Source: JAFAGX01 sp035624215 (GTDB taxonomy: Bacteria > Acidobacteriota > Terriglobia > Terriglobales > Acidobacteriaceae). From it: DNA of 64,000 nucleotides. The notes beneath the pieces are model-generated. The model was not told where the DNA came from. It saw only the letters and a list, made by a program, of their open reading frames with translations, and searched no databases. The translations under genes were made by a program, and so were the position numbers. Of the stretch, positions 51,149 through 60,651 are shown in pieces (within the stretch, counting starts at the first letter, position 1; each line of letters starts with the position of its first letter). Location: contig DASPRY010000088.1 in the NCBI GenBank assembly GCA_035624215.1, forward strand, positions 1 through 64,000, read 5' to 3'.

Positions 51149-52303
51149 ATGAACAAACTCATAGGATTGCTGCTATTCACGAGCCTTATCGGCCTCTCTA
51201 ATGCAGTTTCTCAAGCCCAATCCCCCACCGGCGCACCTATGGCCACTGCGGATCGGGTCCAAGGTTCGGGTTGGTGGCCGACGAAGGGAACAGCTGCACG
51301 CGAGGATTATGTGGGTCCGGATGCATGTGCGCAATGTCATCGTGCCAAAGTCAACGGCGCGCGAAAAACTCCGATGGCGCATGCTTCTATGCCTGTGGCC
51401 GACTCGGAAGCGCTGCGCTCGCATAATCGTCTGGAGACTCAAATTGGTCCATTTCACTATCAAATTGTCAGCACGGCGCAAGGGGTTGAATATTCGGTCA
51501 CTGACGGCACGAAATCTGCCTCTGTGCCTCTGACCTGGGCATTTGGCATGGGTGAGGTTGGCCAAACTTATGTTTACGAGCAGAGTGGCAGGTGGTATGA
51601 GAGCCGTCTGAGCTATTACACGGGCATTCGAGGACTGGATTTCAGCCCAGGGCACGAACGCTCGATCCCAAGCAGCACAGATAGCGCATTAGGCCGGCTT
51701 TTTGACATCGGGGAAACTCAACGCTGTTTCGGGTGCCACACCACCGCGTCCACGACAAAGGGCCAATTTGATCCCGGCCATCTGATTCCCGGGGTCACGT
51801 GCGAAGCCTGCCACGGACCGGGAGCGCAACATGTCGCGGAAAAAAGTATGGGGGCCGAAAATCAAACCACATTGCGGTCGATTTTCAATCCTGCAGCACT
51901 TAGAGCCGTCGATGCGGTCGAGTTTTGCGGAGCGTGTCATCGAACGGCATGGGATGTGGCACTGGCTGGTTCTAAAGGGGTTTTCAATGTTCGGTTCCAG
52001 CCCTATCGATTGGAAACCAGCCGTTGTTGGGGGAAAGGCGATGCTCGCCTGGTTTGCTTTTCCTGCCACGACCCGCATGAACCACTCGTGCGCGACGCAT
52101 CATCCTACGACAGCCGTTGCATGCAGTGTCATGTTGCAAGAACAGCATCCAAGACCAGCCACGACCACCACGCGGTTTGTCGGGTGAGTAACAAAGACTG
52201 CGTGACCTGCCACATGCCGAAACAGGAAATTCCCGGGATGCATGCCAAATTCACCGATCATCGCATCCGGATTGTGCATGAAGACGAGGAATTCAAGGAC
52301 TGA
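51149..52303 (+). CDS. Exported seven-haem c-type cytochrome
   Basis: A 384-residue periplasmic or extracellular electron-transfer protein. After a signal peptide (LIGLLLFTSLIGLSNAVSQA) it has seven CxxCH haem-binding sites: CAQCH, CFGCH, CEACH, CGACH, CFSCH, CMQCH and CVTCH. The spacing near PDACAQCH and VTCEACHGPGAQHV resembles the cytochrome c-554/NrfA-like multi-haem group. No catalytic lysine pattern (CxxCK) is present, so an electron carrier rather than nitrite reductase is more likely. ATG 51149 begins the signal peptide; a TTG six codons upstream is less likely. It is divergent from dusB. Confidence 0.93.
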   Translation: MNKLIGLLLFTSLIGLSNAVSQAQSPTGAPMATADRVQGSGWWPTKGTAAREDYVGPDACAQCHRAKVNGARKTPMAHASMPVADSEALRSHNRLETQIGPFHYQIVSTAQGVEYSVTDGTKSASVPLTWAFGMGEVGQTYVYEQSGRWYESRLSYYTGIRGLDFSPGHERSIPSSTDSALGRLFDIGETQRCFGCHTTASTTKGQFDPGHLIPGVTCEACHGPGAQHVAEKSMGAENQTTLRSIFNPAALRAVDAVEFCGACHRTAWDVALAGSKGVFNVRFQPYRLETSRCWGKGDARLVCFSCHDPHEPLVRDASSYDSRCMQCHVARTASKTSHDHHAVCRVSNKDCVTCHMPKQEIPGMHAKFTDHRIRIVHEDEEFKD

Positions 52304-52380
52304 AGCAATGAATTCCCGGTCCGCGAGATTTTTTGATAGGCTTGGCTTCCTGCTATGCTCACACTCCGGAGACGAACCGA

Positions 52381-54345
52381 ATGAAACGATGGGGGATTTA
52401 TTTCTATGCAGTTTTGATTTCAAGTTGTTTGCTGTTGGCACCGGTGTATGCCCATTCGCAGAGCACTGCGGTGGTCGGCTTTGAGCAAACGGCAATTTCG
52501 GCGGATGGCAGCCGGGTAGCCTGGGTGCAGGAGTCAGCGAATCCGAATGGTGAGGGAAGTGGAAGCTCGATCTACGTGCAAGAGCTAAAATCACCGAATT
52601 CCAAGCCTCGCCGCGTCAGTGCCGGCAGCGGCGACAATTTGAACGAAGATCACGTTGCATGGTCCCCCGACAGCAAACGCATTGCGTTTCTCTCCGATGC
52701 CGAAGACCACAACCAGTCACAGTTGTATGTAGCGGAGATCGAAGGAGGCGCGGCTCGCAAGCTCACCAGCCTCATTGGTGCGCTGGCTGATCCGGCGTGG
52801 TCACTAGATGGCAAAACCATTGCATTGCTCTTTACTGAGAACGCGCCTCGCGCCAATCCGGTCATGCCAATGGCTCCGGAGACGGGGGTCATCGCAGAGA
52901 AAGTTTACGAGCAGCGGCTGGTTATCGTGGACGTCGCATCTGGCAAGCTACGGCAGCTTTCTCCGGCCGACATGTACGTTTACGAATATGACTGGTCGCC
53001 GGATAGCAAGAATCTTGCGATGTTGGCTGCTCACGGTGCCGGCGACGCGAACTGGTACGTGGCTCAGCTATACACCTTGACTACGGGAGGGGGACAGCTC
53101 AACCCGGTCTACAAGCCACAGTGGCAGATCGCTGAGCCGCGCTGGTCGCCCGATGGCAAATCCATTGCGTTCATCGAAGGGCTGATGAGCGATGAGGGTG
53201 TGACTGGTGGTGACATCTTCGTTGTGCCTGCGACTGGCGGTTCGGCTCGTAACCTCACTCCCGGGATTGAAGCTTCACCTTCGGCTCTGCACTGGTACAC
53301 CCCGGACAAGATTCTTTTTGCTGAAAACATTGATGGCGAGGTCGGCGTTGCAACCGTAGAGGTTGCGAGCGGTACGATGTCGCAGGTATGGAGGGGGTCT
53401 GGCGGCCTTAAGACTTTCAATTTTGCCGCTACTAACCTTTCGCTTTCGTCAGATGGCCACAGCTCGGCCGTCATACGCAACAGTTCAGAGCATCCTCCCG
53501 AGGTGTGGGCCGGAGCGATTGGCGAATGGAAACAAATCACCCACGCGAATCAGGATCTCCGCCCCGCTTGGGGAGAAATGAAGAGCATCCACTGGACGAG
53601 CGATGGGATGAAGATCCAAGGCTGGGTGATGTATCCGAAGGATTATCATCAGGGCCGTCAGTATCCGATGGTGGTGGTGGCCCACGGGGGACCGGCAGGC
53701 GGTACCGAGGCTTCGTGGCCCTATCGGTTCTTTAATACCTACGAACTGTCGGCGCACGGCTATTTTGTTTTCTATCCGAACCCACGGGGAAGCCTCGGGG
53801 ACGGAGAGAAGTTCACGCAAGGGAATGTCAAAGACTTTGGCTACGGAGATTTTCGCGACATTCTGGCAGGGGTGGACGAAGTAGAGAGGACACTGCCGGT
53901 TGACAAAGATCGCGTTGGCTTTACTGGCTGGAGTTATGGCGGCTATATGACAATGTGGGCGGTCACGCAGACCAACCGCTTTCGCGCCGCCGTTGCCGGC
54001 GCCGGAATCGCGGACTGGCTCAGCTATTACGGGGAGAATGACATCGACGAGTGGATGCCGCCTTATTTTGGCGCATCGGTGTATGACGATCCGGCTGTCT
54101 ACGCGAAAAGTGCGCCCATTAATTTCATTAAGAACGTGAAAACGCCTACGCTGGTTCTGGTGGGGGACCGAGATGGCGAGTGCCCCGCACCGCAATCACG
54201 GGAGTTCTGGCACGCACTGGTGACCTTTGGCGTCAATACGGAGCTGGTCATCTATCCGGGCGAGGGACATGTCTTCAATCAGGCCGACCATCAACAAGAC
54301 GTGATGGAGCGGCTGGTGGCCTGGTTTGATCGATATCTAAAGTGA
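52381..54345 (+). CDS. Exported S9 peptidase, acylaminoacyl/prolyl oligopeptidase type
   Basis: A 654-residue serine peptidase. Residues 1-30 form a signal peptide (YFYAVLISSCLLLAPVYAHS). A beta-propeller with SPDSKRIAFLSD and PDGKSIAFIEG blades follows. The hydrolase domain has Ser518 in GWSYGGYMTMW, with VVVAHGGPAGG as the oxyanion region and the late LVGDRDGECPAPQ (Asp) and GEGHVFNQ (His). It is a second, unrelated member of the S9 family beside the DPP IV above. ATG 52381 has GGAG nine bases before it. Confidence 0.93.
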   Translation: MKRWGIYFYAVLISSCLLLAPVYAHSQSTAVVGFEQTAISADGSRVAWVQESANPNGEGSGSSIYVQELKSPNSKPRRVSAGSGDNLNEDHVAWSPDSKRIAFLSDAEDHNQSQLYVAEIEGGAARKLTSLIGALADPAWSLDGKTIALLFTENAPRANPVMPMAPETGVIAEKVYEQRLVIVDVASGKLRQLSPADMYVYEYDWSPDSKNLAMLAAHGAGDANWYVAQLYTLTTGGGQLNPVYKPQWQIAEPRWSPDGKSIAFIEGLMSDEGVTGGDIFVVPATGGSARNLTPGIEASPSALHWYTPDKILFAENIDGEVGVATVEVASGTMSQVWRGSGGLKTFNFAATNLSLSSDGHSSAVIRNSSEHPPEVWAGAIGEWKQITHANQDLRPAWGEMKSIHWTSDGMKIQGWVMYPKDYHQGRQYPMVVVAHGGPAGGTEASWPYRFFNTYELSAHGYFVFYPNPRGSLGDGEKFTQGNVKDFGYGDFRDILAGVDEVERTLPVDKDRVGFTGWSYGGYMTMWAVTQTNRFRAAVAGAGIADWLSYYGENDIDEWMPPYFGASVYDDPAVYAKSAPINFIKNVKTPTLVLVGDRDGECPAPQSREFWHALVTFGVNTELVIYPGEGHVFNQADHQQDVMERLVAWFDRYLK

Positions 54346-54400
54346 CACGCTGTGTTGAATGGGCATCCTGGAAACGTTTTGAGATCGGCGTAGACACCTG

Positions 54401-54889
54401 ATGTCACCGAAATCGTCCCGTGGGCTCGGCGCACCTGAAATTTTGTTCTCCGGACTCGAGAACCCGCCGCATAACTATCTTGTTGCTTACACCGATGGCG
54501 GCGCGCGCGGAAATCCCGGGCCAGCCGGATATGGGGTGCTCATCCGGGATGAATCCGGGCGAGATATTGGCAAGCTAAGCGAGTACCTCGGTCACCAGAC
54601 GAACAACTTTGCCGAGTATCAGGCGCTGATTGCCGCCCTGGAATATGCAGTCGAACATGGGCACAGGGCGCTCAAAGTGGTCAGTGATTCTGAATTGCTG
54701 GTGCAGCAAATTCGGGGCATCTACAAGGTCAAAAACGCTACGTTACAGCATCTGCATGCGCGTGCCCGGCAGTTGATCCGGCGGCTGGATTGGTTTTCGA
54801 TCGAGCACGTGCTTCGCGGCAAGAATCGGGAAGCCGATCGGCTGGCCAATGCCGCTATGGACAAAGGCATGGGCCACCATCGCTCCTAG
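54401..54889 (+). CDS. rnhA: Ribonuclease HI family protein
   Basis: A 162-residue RNase H, which cuts RNA in RNA/DNA hybrids. The catalytic acids appear in YTDGGARGNPGPAGYG, NFAEYQAL, VVSDSEL and READRLANAAMD. It has about 25 extra residues before the first strand and lacks the basic handle of E. coli RnhA. The pattern resembles the short Bacillus/archaeal type (YpdQ-like). It stands alone between the S9 peptidase and a convergent lipoprotein gene. Confidence 0.92.
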   Translation: MSPKSSRGLGAPEILFSGLENPPHNYLVAYTDGGARGNPGPAGYGVLIRDESGRDIGKLSEYLGHQTNNFAEYQALIAALEYAVEHGHRALKVVSDSELLVQQIRGIYKVKNATLQHLHARARQLIRRLDWFSIEHVLRGKNREADRLANAAMDKGMGHHRS

Positions 54890-54893
54890 CGCC

Positions 54894-55994
54894 TCACGGA
54901 ACATGCTCGCTGGCCTCGGCAGAATGGGCACTTTCGTTGCCTCGAACGTCAATCGCCGAAACGGAATAAGTGTAACTGTGACTCGGGGCGACGTTGGTGT
55001 CGCGAAATGCTGGCGTCTTTATAAGCGCGGAATTGATCTTTTCCTCAGATGCGCCCGGTTCGTGGCGATAGACGTTGTATCCGGCCAGGTCGGCATCTGT
55101 ATCCGGAGTCCAGATCAAATCGATGAAAGGCTGCTGGCCTGGGCCTGAAAACACCGCCTGCAAGCCAGAAGGGACAGCGGGCGGGAAGATGTCGTGAGCA
55201 AAAACTCGCTTGGGAGGAGTGTCGTTGCCTTCGAACTGGATTTCGGGGTGACCTTTGACATCGATAACATCGACTACCGTTGCGCGGTAGTCATAGGTCT
55301 TCTCCCACTCGAAGCCGTGGTCCAAAAGCACATAGGTAGCCGAAGTTCCGAAGGGAATTTCGCCCGCGACTGTATTGGCCTTGGTTCCTAATTCGCGGCG
55401 GTACACGCGAAACAGATGGTGCAACCCCGGGGTCTTTGCCCCATGGGGAGGGTTTGTCCAGGATAATTGAATTCCGTCGGCTGTGACCTGCGCCTGGAAA
55501 TCCAAAGGAGGGGGAAGCGCAACCACTGCTGGAACGGTCACTTTGTTGGACAGCCCGGCGCTGCGGCCATTTTGATTGAGCACGGAAACCGCATAGAAAA
55601 ATTCTGAGGCAGGGTTGGTACTCAGAATGGCAGGCGTGAGCTGGTCGGTGTATGTCGCCGTAACCTTCGCGTTTGATGGGGTTTTTTGTTGAGAGTTTGC
55701 AGACGTGGGCGGAGCAAGCGTGCCTACGGGCTTCGCGCAGTCAGCGCTTGACGTATCTGTGTTCCGGCAGATTTGAGTAATCCCCAGGCGCCGCACTCTG
55801 AGCGAATCTGTCGTTTCGGTAGGAACGGTCCAGGCGAGGAAAACTTTGTCACCCTTGCGAACCCCGCGCAAATCAGTTGCTGGTTGAGGCAAGTTAAGCG
55901 AAGGTGGGCGAGGGACGCCGGGCACTCCGCAGCCGGCAAGACCAAGAATAACGGCGAAGCAACCTACACGGTGCAAATAGCGAGCTACGTTCAT
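54894..55994 (-). CDS. Fibronectin type III domain lipoprotein
   Basis: A 366-residue exported lipoprotein. C22 in GLAGC is the lipidation site of the signal peptide. Three fibronectin type III-like domains follow: PATDLRGVRKGDKVFLAWTVP, PLDFQAQVTADGIQLSWTNP and PSGLQAVFSGPGQQPFIDLIWTPD, with the end SHSYTYSVSAIDVRGNESAHS. These domains bind other proteins or sugars at the cell surface. No enzymatic domain is present. It converges on rnhA with only four bases between stop codons. Confidence 0.9.
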   Translation of the reverse strand: MNVARYLHRVGCFAVILGLAGCGVPGVPRPPSLNLPQPATDLRGVRKGDKVFLAWTVPTETTDSLRVRRLGITQICRNTDTSSADCAKPVGTLAPPTSANSQQKTPSNAKVTATYTDQLTPAILSTNPASEFFYAVSVLNQNGRSAGLSNKVTVPAVVALPPPLDFQAQVTADGIQLSWTNPPHGAKTPGLHHLFRVYRRELGTKANTVAGEIPFGTSATYVLLDHGFEWEKTYDYRATVVDVIDVKGHPEIQFEGNDTPPKRVFAHDIFPPAVPSGLQAVFSGPGQQPFIDLIWTPDTDADLAGYNVYRHEPGASEEKINSALIKTPAFRDTNVAPSHSYTYSVSAIDVRGNESAHSAEASEHVP

Positions 55995-56099
55995 GCAGCG
56001 AAGGCTCAGCGTATCATGACGTGAAGAACGGATTTGACGGAAGGAGGGCAGTCGTCGAATCCGGAACCCGCGGTGCGCGCCGATTCTGTTCCCACCGTT

Positions 56100-56105
56100 T
56101 ATAAT
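56100..56105 (+). promoter_or_regulatory. Consensus -10 box upstream of aspS
   Basis: TATAAT at 56100-56105, 45 bases before the aspS start. No clear -35 hexamer precedes it. Confidence 0.4.
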
Positions 56106-56149
56106 CTCGGTTCTGGTTTTTCCCGTTAATCCGGCGGAAAGGCACGACC

Positions 56150-57976
56150 TTGCTCGACTTCTTAGGGGATCTGCGGCGGACTCATATGTGCGGCGCTCTG
56201 CGAACTGCTGATGCCGGCAGCCGAGCCGTATTGATGGGTTGGGTAAACCGCCGCCGCGATCTGGGCAACCTGCTCTTCGTTGACATCCGCGACCGAAGCG
56301 GGGTCACGCAAATCGTTTTCGATAAAGAGAGCAATCCCGCTCTGCACGAGAAAGCCGGCCAATTGCGCAACGAATACGTCATTGCCGCGATCGGAACGGT
56401 CAAGAAGCGCGATCCCAATACCTTCAACAAGAACATCGCGACCGGTGAAATCGAACTGGTTGCGACTGAGCTGCGCATTTTGAATGAGTCGAAGCAGCCG
56501 CCCTTCTTACCAGGAGACAGCGTGCTGCCTAACGAAGAGATGCGGCTGAAGTATCGCTACATCGATCTGCGCCGCGAGGCGATGCAGCGCAATATAGAAC
56601 TCCGGCATAAGATTTCGATGGCTATTCGCGATTACCTTTCTGCGCAAGGCTTCTTTGAAATCGAAACTCCCTTTATGACACGTTCCACGCCGGAGGGAGC
56701 GCGGGACTATCTGGTTCCCAGCCGGGTGCAGCCAGGATATTTCTATGCGCTGCCGCAATCGCCGCAACTGTTCAAGCAAATTTTGATGATCTCCGGTTTC
56801 GACAGATATTTTCAGGTAGTGCGCTGCTTTCGCGATGAAGACTTGCGCGCAGACCGGCAGCCCGAGTTCACGCAGATCGATCTGGAGATGTCCTATCCGC
56901 AACCGGAACGCGTGTGGGAAGTGGTCGAGGGGTTTTTGAAAGCGGCCTTCGAGACCGCGGGCCACGAGATCAAGACCCCTTTCCTGCGCATGACCTATGA
57001 TGAAGCGATCCGGTTGTATGGCAGCGACAAGCCGGATATGCGGTTGCCGCCCATGGTTGAAGTCCGTGACGCACTTACGGCGGAAAACCTCGAAACCCTG
57101 GCCATCAGTCCAACGCTGCCGGTGGTTGCCATTCGAATTCCGAACGTCGGCGAGCTTTCCCGCAAGGAACGCGATGAGATCAAGCCGATGCTGACGGTAA
57201 AGGGGAACGCCAAGGTCTTTGAGGATTTCAAGCGTCTGGAAAAGAACTTCCCCGAAGTTGCCGGCAAAATTCAAAAGAAAACGGCCGCTGAACCTGACGA
57301 CTTGATTGTGCTGGTCGCCGGCAACGGAAAACTTGCGGAGCACAAGTCAGAGGGTGGGGTGAAGCCGGAGGTCAAACAGCACGACCATGCGGTCTACACT
57401 GCCGCAGGACTGCTGCGTCTGGCATTGGGGCAAAAATATGCCGAGCGGCATGGCGCGTTCAAGCGGACTGGCGATCCGGCCCACGACTTCCGTTTTCTTT
57501 GGGTCACCGATTTTCCCATGTTCGAATGGGACGAGGAGGGGCAGCGGTGGGCGGCAGCGCATCACCCGTTCACCTCGCCGCATGAGCAGGACATGGACCG
57601 GCTTGAATCCGATCCAGCGGCCGTTCGCGCTTTGGCCTACGACGCAGTTCTCAACGGGACGGAATTGGGGTCCGGTTCGATCCGAATTCACCGCCAGGAC
57701 ATTCAGCGCAAAATTTTCCATGCACTGGGAATGACTGAAGAAGAGGCGCGCAGCCGCTTCGGCTTCTTCCTCGATGCGCTTGAGTATGGCACGCCTCCTC
57801 ATGGAGGGATTGCACTGGGCCTCGACCGGATTGTCATGATCCTGGCTGAGGCCGACAGCCTGCGCGAGGTCATCCCATTCCCGAAGACAGCACGCGCAGT
57901 GGACTTGATGGTGGATGCACCGACTCCGGTGAGCGATGCCCAATTGAAGGAGTTGGGGATTGCAGTAAGAAAATAG
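56150..57976 (+). CDS. aspS: Aspartate--tRNA ligase
   Basis: A 608-residue class IIb synthetase. The OB-fold anticodon domain starts with RTHMCGALR. Motif 2 is FRDEDLRADRQPEFTQIDLEM, the bacterial GAD insertion lies at about residues 295-420, and motif 3 is GGIALGLDRIVMI. The start must lie before RTH, which fits the TTG at 56150 with AAAGG upstream. ATG 56186 would cut the domain. As GatCAB is encoded (gatB in this window), the enzyme may charge tRNA(Asn) as well as tRNA(Asp); the sequence alone does not decide it. Confidence 0.96.
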   Translation: MLDFLGDLRRTHMCGALRTADAGSRAVLMGWVNRRRDLGNLLFVDIRDRSGVTQIVFDKESNPALHEKAGQLRNEYVIAAIGTVKKRDPNTFNKNIATGEIELVATELRILNESKQPPFLPGDSVLPNEEMRLKYRYIDLRREAMQRNIELRHKISMAIRDYLSAQGFFEIETPFMTRSTPEGARDYLVPSRVQPGYFYALPQSPQLFKQILMISGFDRYFQVVRCFRDEDLRADRQPEFTQIDLEMSYPQPERVWEVVEGFLKAAFETAGHEIKTPFLRMTYDEAIRLYGSDKPDMRLPPMVEVRDALTAENLETLAISPTLPVVAIRIPNVGELSRKERDEIKPMLTVKGNAKVFEDFKRLEKNFPEVAGKIQKKTAAEPDDLIVLVAGNGKLAEHKSEGGVKPEVKQHDHAVYTAAGLLRLALGQKYAERHGAFKRTGDPAHDFRFLWVTDFPMFEWDEEGQRWAAAHHPFTSPHEQDMDRLESDPAAVRALAYDAVLNGTELGSGSIRIHRQDIQRKIFHALGMTEEEARSRFGFFLDALEYGTPPHGGIALGLDRIVMILAEADSLREVIPFPKTARAVDLMVDAPTPVSDAQLKELGIAVRK

Positions 57977-58232
57977 GCATTAGTGCAGAGAGCGGAGGTT
58001 GAAGTTGGCGGCTGGCGGGGTGGATGCTACCGAACCCGAGGACCGGGGACCGCAGTATTCCCGAATCAGGACCGCCGTGATTGCGCGCGGAACACGGTGG
58101 TCGGCGCCCCTCAGATTATTTTGTAACGAGCGTCACTTGCTTTGGTGATCTTGCCTACAGAGCGAGATTGAGCGGCGGAACAATACTACGGGCAAGCTTG
58201 GCGAGTCTCGTGCGCAAGCGTTGGAGTCAGTT
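57977..58232. other. Intergenic stretch, nothing recognised
   Basis: 256 bases between aspS and the small putative gene at 58233. No promoter, RNA or repeat could be identified. Confidence 0.4.
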
Positions 58233-58505
58233 ATGGCTACCTTGGCAGTCGTATGGCGTAACCCGCAAAAGGTTCAGAACGTGGTGCGCTGCTCACGGCA
58301 AGCGCGTACAAAGGGTCGAGACGTTTACATCGTGCAGCAACTGGTATCGGTCGAACGCAACCTATGGGTCAACACGGCCGCCTTTGAGGTGATTTCCAGC
58401 CATCAGGCCGTGGGACCGGAGCCGGAAGCACTCCGGAATCGCGGTTTGCGCGTAGCACATGGGACCGTGTGGCCACGATCAATCTACCCTCTCTTCGTCA
58501 GTTAA
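58233..58505 (+). CDS. Putative small protein of 90 residues, unknown
   Basis: The frame starts MATLAVVWRNPQKVQNVV and has GGAG six bases before the ATG, a good ribosome-binding site. The composition is rich in Val, Arg and Gln without repeats. It has no known motif, signal peptide or membrane segment. It sits in a 600-base gap between aspS and mutL, so it is either a small species-specific gene or chance. The Shine-Dalgarno sequence is the only positive sign. Confidence 0.35.
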   Translation: MATLAVVWRNPQKVQNVVRCSRQARTKGRDVYIVQQLVSVERNLWVNTAAFEVISSHQAVGPEPEALRNRGLRVAHGTVWPRSIYPLFVS

Positions 58506-58577
58506 GCATCCCGACTTTGCTTTTCTGGTGCCATCTGCGAAACTGACCAACTAAGTATCTGAGTAACGCTCTCTTTC

Positions 58578-60548
58578 ATGGCGCGCATCCACGTCCTTTC
58601 CGAAGCTGTTGCCAACAAAATTGCTGCTGGCGAAGTCATAGAGCGTCCGGCATCGGTGGTCAAAGAACTGCTGGAGAATTCCCTCGACGCGGGAGCCACC
58701 CGCATAAAAGTCCAGGTTGAGGCAGGGGGCAAGCGGCTGATTCAGATCACGGATAACGGATGCGGCATGGTGCGCGACGATGCGCTGCTTGCATTCGAGC
58801 GGCATGCCACGTCGAAGATCAAGAATGCCGAAGACCTGCTCAGCGTGGCGACTCTCGGATTTCGTGGGGAGGCATTGCCATCGATTGCGTCAGTTTCGCG
58901 GCTACACCTCGAAACCCGTGCTGCCGAGGAATCTGCCGGGACGATTATCGAAATCAATGGCGGCAAGATTTTCAAAGTCGAAGAAGCGGGTCTGCCATCA
59001 GGCACTTCGATTACGGTGCGCGACTTGTTTTTCAATACACCCGCACGCAAGAAGTTTCTGAAATCAGAATCAAGGGAACTATCGCACATCGCATCTCTGG
59101 TGACCCATTATGCGCTAGCCCATCCCGACAAGCACTTCGAGATGCACTCCGCGACTAATGCGATCTTGGTCGCCCCGCCGGTTGGGGGGCATAGGGAGCG
59201 TGTTTATCAGGTATTTGGGCAGGAAACTCTCGACCAGCTTGTTGCAATCGCAGCGGTGCAGCCACTGGAGCGGGTCGGACTGCCGCAGCCTCCACCGTGG
59301 AGGCGAAGCGAAGAAGATGAGCAGCGGGGGCGGAACGAACCGGGTGAACTACGCGTGCACGGATTTGTCTCCAAGCCCGAAATTCAAAAACTTAATCGCA
59401 GTTCCATTTACATTTTTGTAAATGGACGCCTCATTCGCGACCGCCTGGTTCACCACGCGCTGACCGAGGCTTATCGCAACATCATTCCACCGACGGTATA
59501 TCCGGTCGTGCTGCTGTTTCTGGAGTTGCCCAGCGGCGAGGTGGATGTCAACGTGCATCCTTCAAAGACTGAAGTGCGCTTTCGTCAGCAAAGTACAGTT
59601 CACGATTTCGTTCGTGATGCGGTGCGGGCCGCGCTATTGAAACTCCGGCCAGTGCCGCAATTCACTGCTGAAATCCATGCCCACCCGACCGCGACTCCGG
59701 CGCTAACGCCGGGTGCGAGCCCTGTAACCGACATTTCGGTTTGGCGCGCGGCCCACACTTCCCCGGATCCGGGGGCATTCACGCTGCAGGCTCCTGTTCC
59801 ACCACCGGTCACGGAAAGATTGCAGTTCGGTAGTACCGGCATCAGTGTGGAGGCGAATGCCGCAGTCTCAGTTGCACGCGCTCCGCAAGTTGCTCGGGAG
59901 ATGGAGAGTGCGACTTGCGCACCGCCGCTAGCCGAAGAATTGGAAACAGCCGGCGATCTGGCTCCTTCCCTGACTTCTCTCAAGCCGCTGGGCCAAGTTC
60001 GCGATTCCTTCATCATCGCCGTGAACCAGGATGGCCTTTGGATCATCGATCAGCACGTTGCGCATGAGCGTGTGCTATTCGAACGAATCCTGAAACAAAG
60101 GGCCGCGCAAAAGGTGGAAAGCCAGCGCCTGCTGATGCCGCTTATCCTGGAGCTCACGCCCGCGCAGCAAGCGGTGTTTGCCGAAATTTCTGAGGAGCTC
60201 AACCGCAATGGGTTTGAAGCAGAGCCTTTCGGGACTCGCAGCGTCGCCGTGAAGGTTGCGCCGGCGGGTGTCGAGGCGACGCAGGTCGAGCACATGCTGC
60301 ACGAATTGCTGGATCAGATCTCCCGTGAGGAACAGGCACTGAATTTGGAAAAGATCCGTGGGCGTATTGCTGCCTCCATCGCCTGCCACGCAGCCATCAA
60401 AGTCAATATGCCGCTGGAGCAGAACAAGATGGAATGGCTGTTGGCAGAGCTCGCGAAAACCGAATGCCCAATGTCCTGTCCACACGGACGCCCGGTGGTT
60501 CTGCGATACTCAATGAAGGACATTCAGAAGGCGTTTAAGAGAATCTGA
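58578..60548 (+). CDS. mutL: DNA mismatch repair protein MutL
   Basis: A 656-residue protein that links mismatch recognition to strand removal. The GHKL ATPase parts are ASVVKELLENSLDAGA, TDNGCGM, RHATSKI and LGFRGEALPSI. A Pro/Ala-rich linker spans about residues 360-470. The C-terminus has DQHVAHERVLFE, a variant of the endonuclease DQHAxxExxxxE motif in which the alanine is valine, and CPHGRPVV near the end. These suggest a nicking MutL as in bacteria without MutH. mutS is not in the window. Confidence 0.96.
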   Translation: MARIHVLSEAVANKIAAGEVIERPASVVKELLENSLDAGATRIKVQVEAGGKRLIQITDNGCGMVRDDALLAFERHATSKIKNAEDLLSVATLGFRGEALPSIASVSRLHLETRAAEESAGTIIEINGGKIFKVEEAGLPSGTSITVRDLFFNTPARKKFLKSESRELSHIASLVTHYALAHPDKHFEMHSATNAILVAPPVGGHRERVYQVFGQETLDQLVAIAAVQPLERVGLPQPPPWRRSEEDEQRGRNEPGELRVHGFVSKPEIQKLNRSSIYIFVNGRLIRDRLVHHALTEAYRNIIPPTVYPVVLLFLELPSGEVDVNVHPSKTEVRFRQQSTVHDFVRDAVRAALLKLRPVPQFTAEIHAHPTATPALTPGASPVTDISVWRAAHTSPDPGAFTLQAPVPPPVTERLQFGSTGISVEANAAVSVARAPQVAREMESATCAPPLAEELETAGDLAPSLTSLKPLGQVRDSFIIAVNQDGLWIIDQHVAHERVLFERILKQRAAQKVESQRLLMPLILELTPAQQAVFAEISEELNRNGFEAEPFGTRSVAVKVAPAGVEATQVEHMLHELLDQISREEQALNLEKIRGRIAASIACHAAIKVNMPLEQNKMEWLLAELAKTECPMSCPHGRPVVLRYSMKDIQKAFKRI

Positions 60549-60565
60549 ACAACTGCACTTGGCAT

Positions 60566-60627
60566 TTAGCACTTGGCTTCCGAGTGTTTCTTGGGGGCGA
60601 CGTGAACCGGTTCCGACCAAGTGCTAA
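60566..60627. repeat. Inverted repeat between mutL and the next gene
   Basis: TTAGCACTTGG (60566-60576) pairs perfectly with CCAAGTGCTAA (60617-60627) around a 40-base loop. Related pieces (CACTTGGCA, CTAAGTGTT) lie beside it. No T run follows; it may be a dispersed element or a weak terminator of mutL. Confidence 0.5.
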
Positions 60628-60651
60628 TGGCTAAGTGTTCATTACTTCTTA

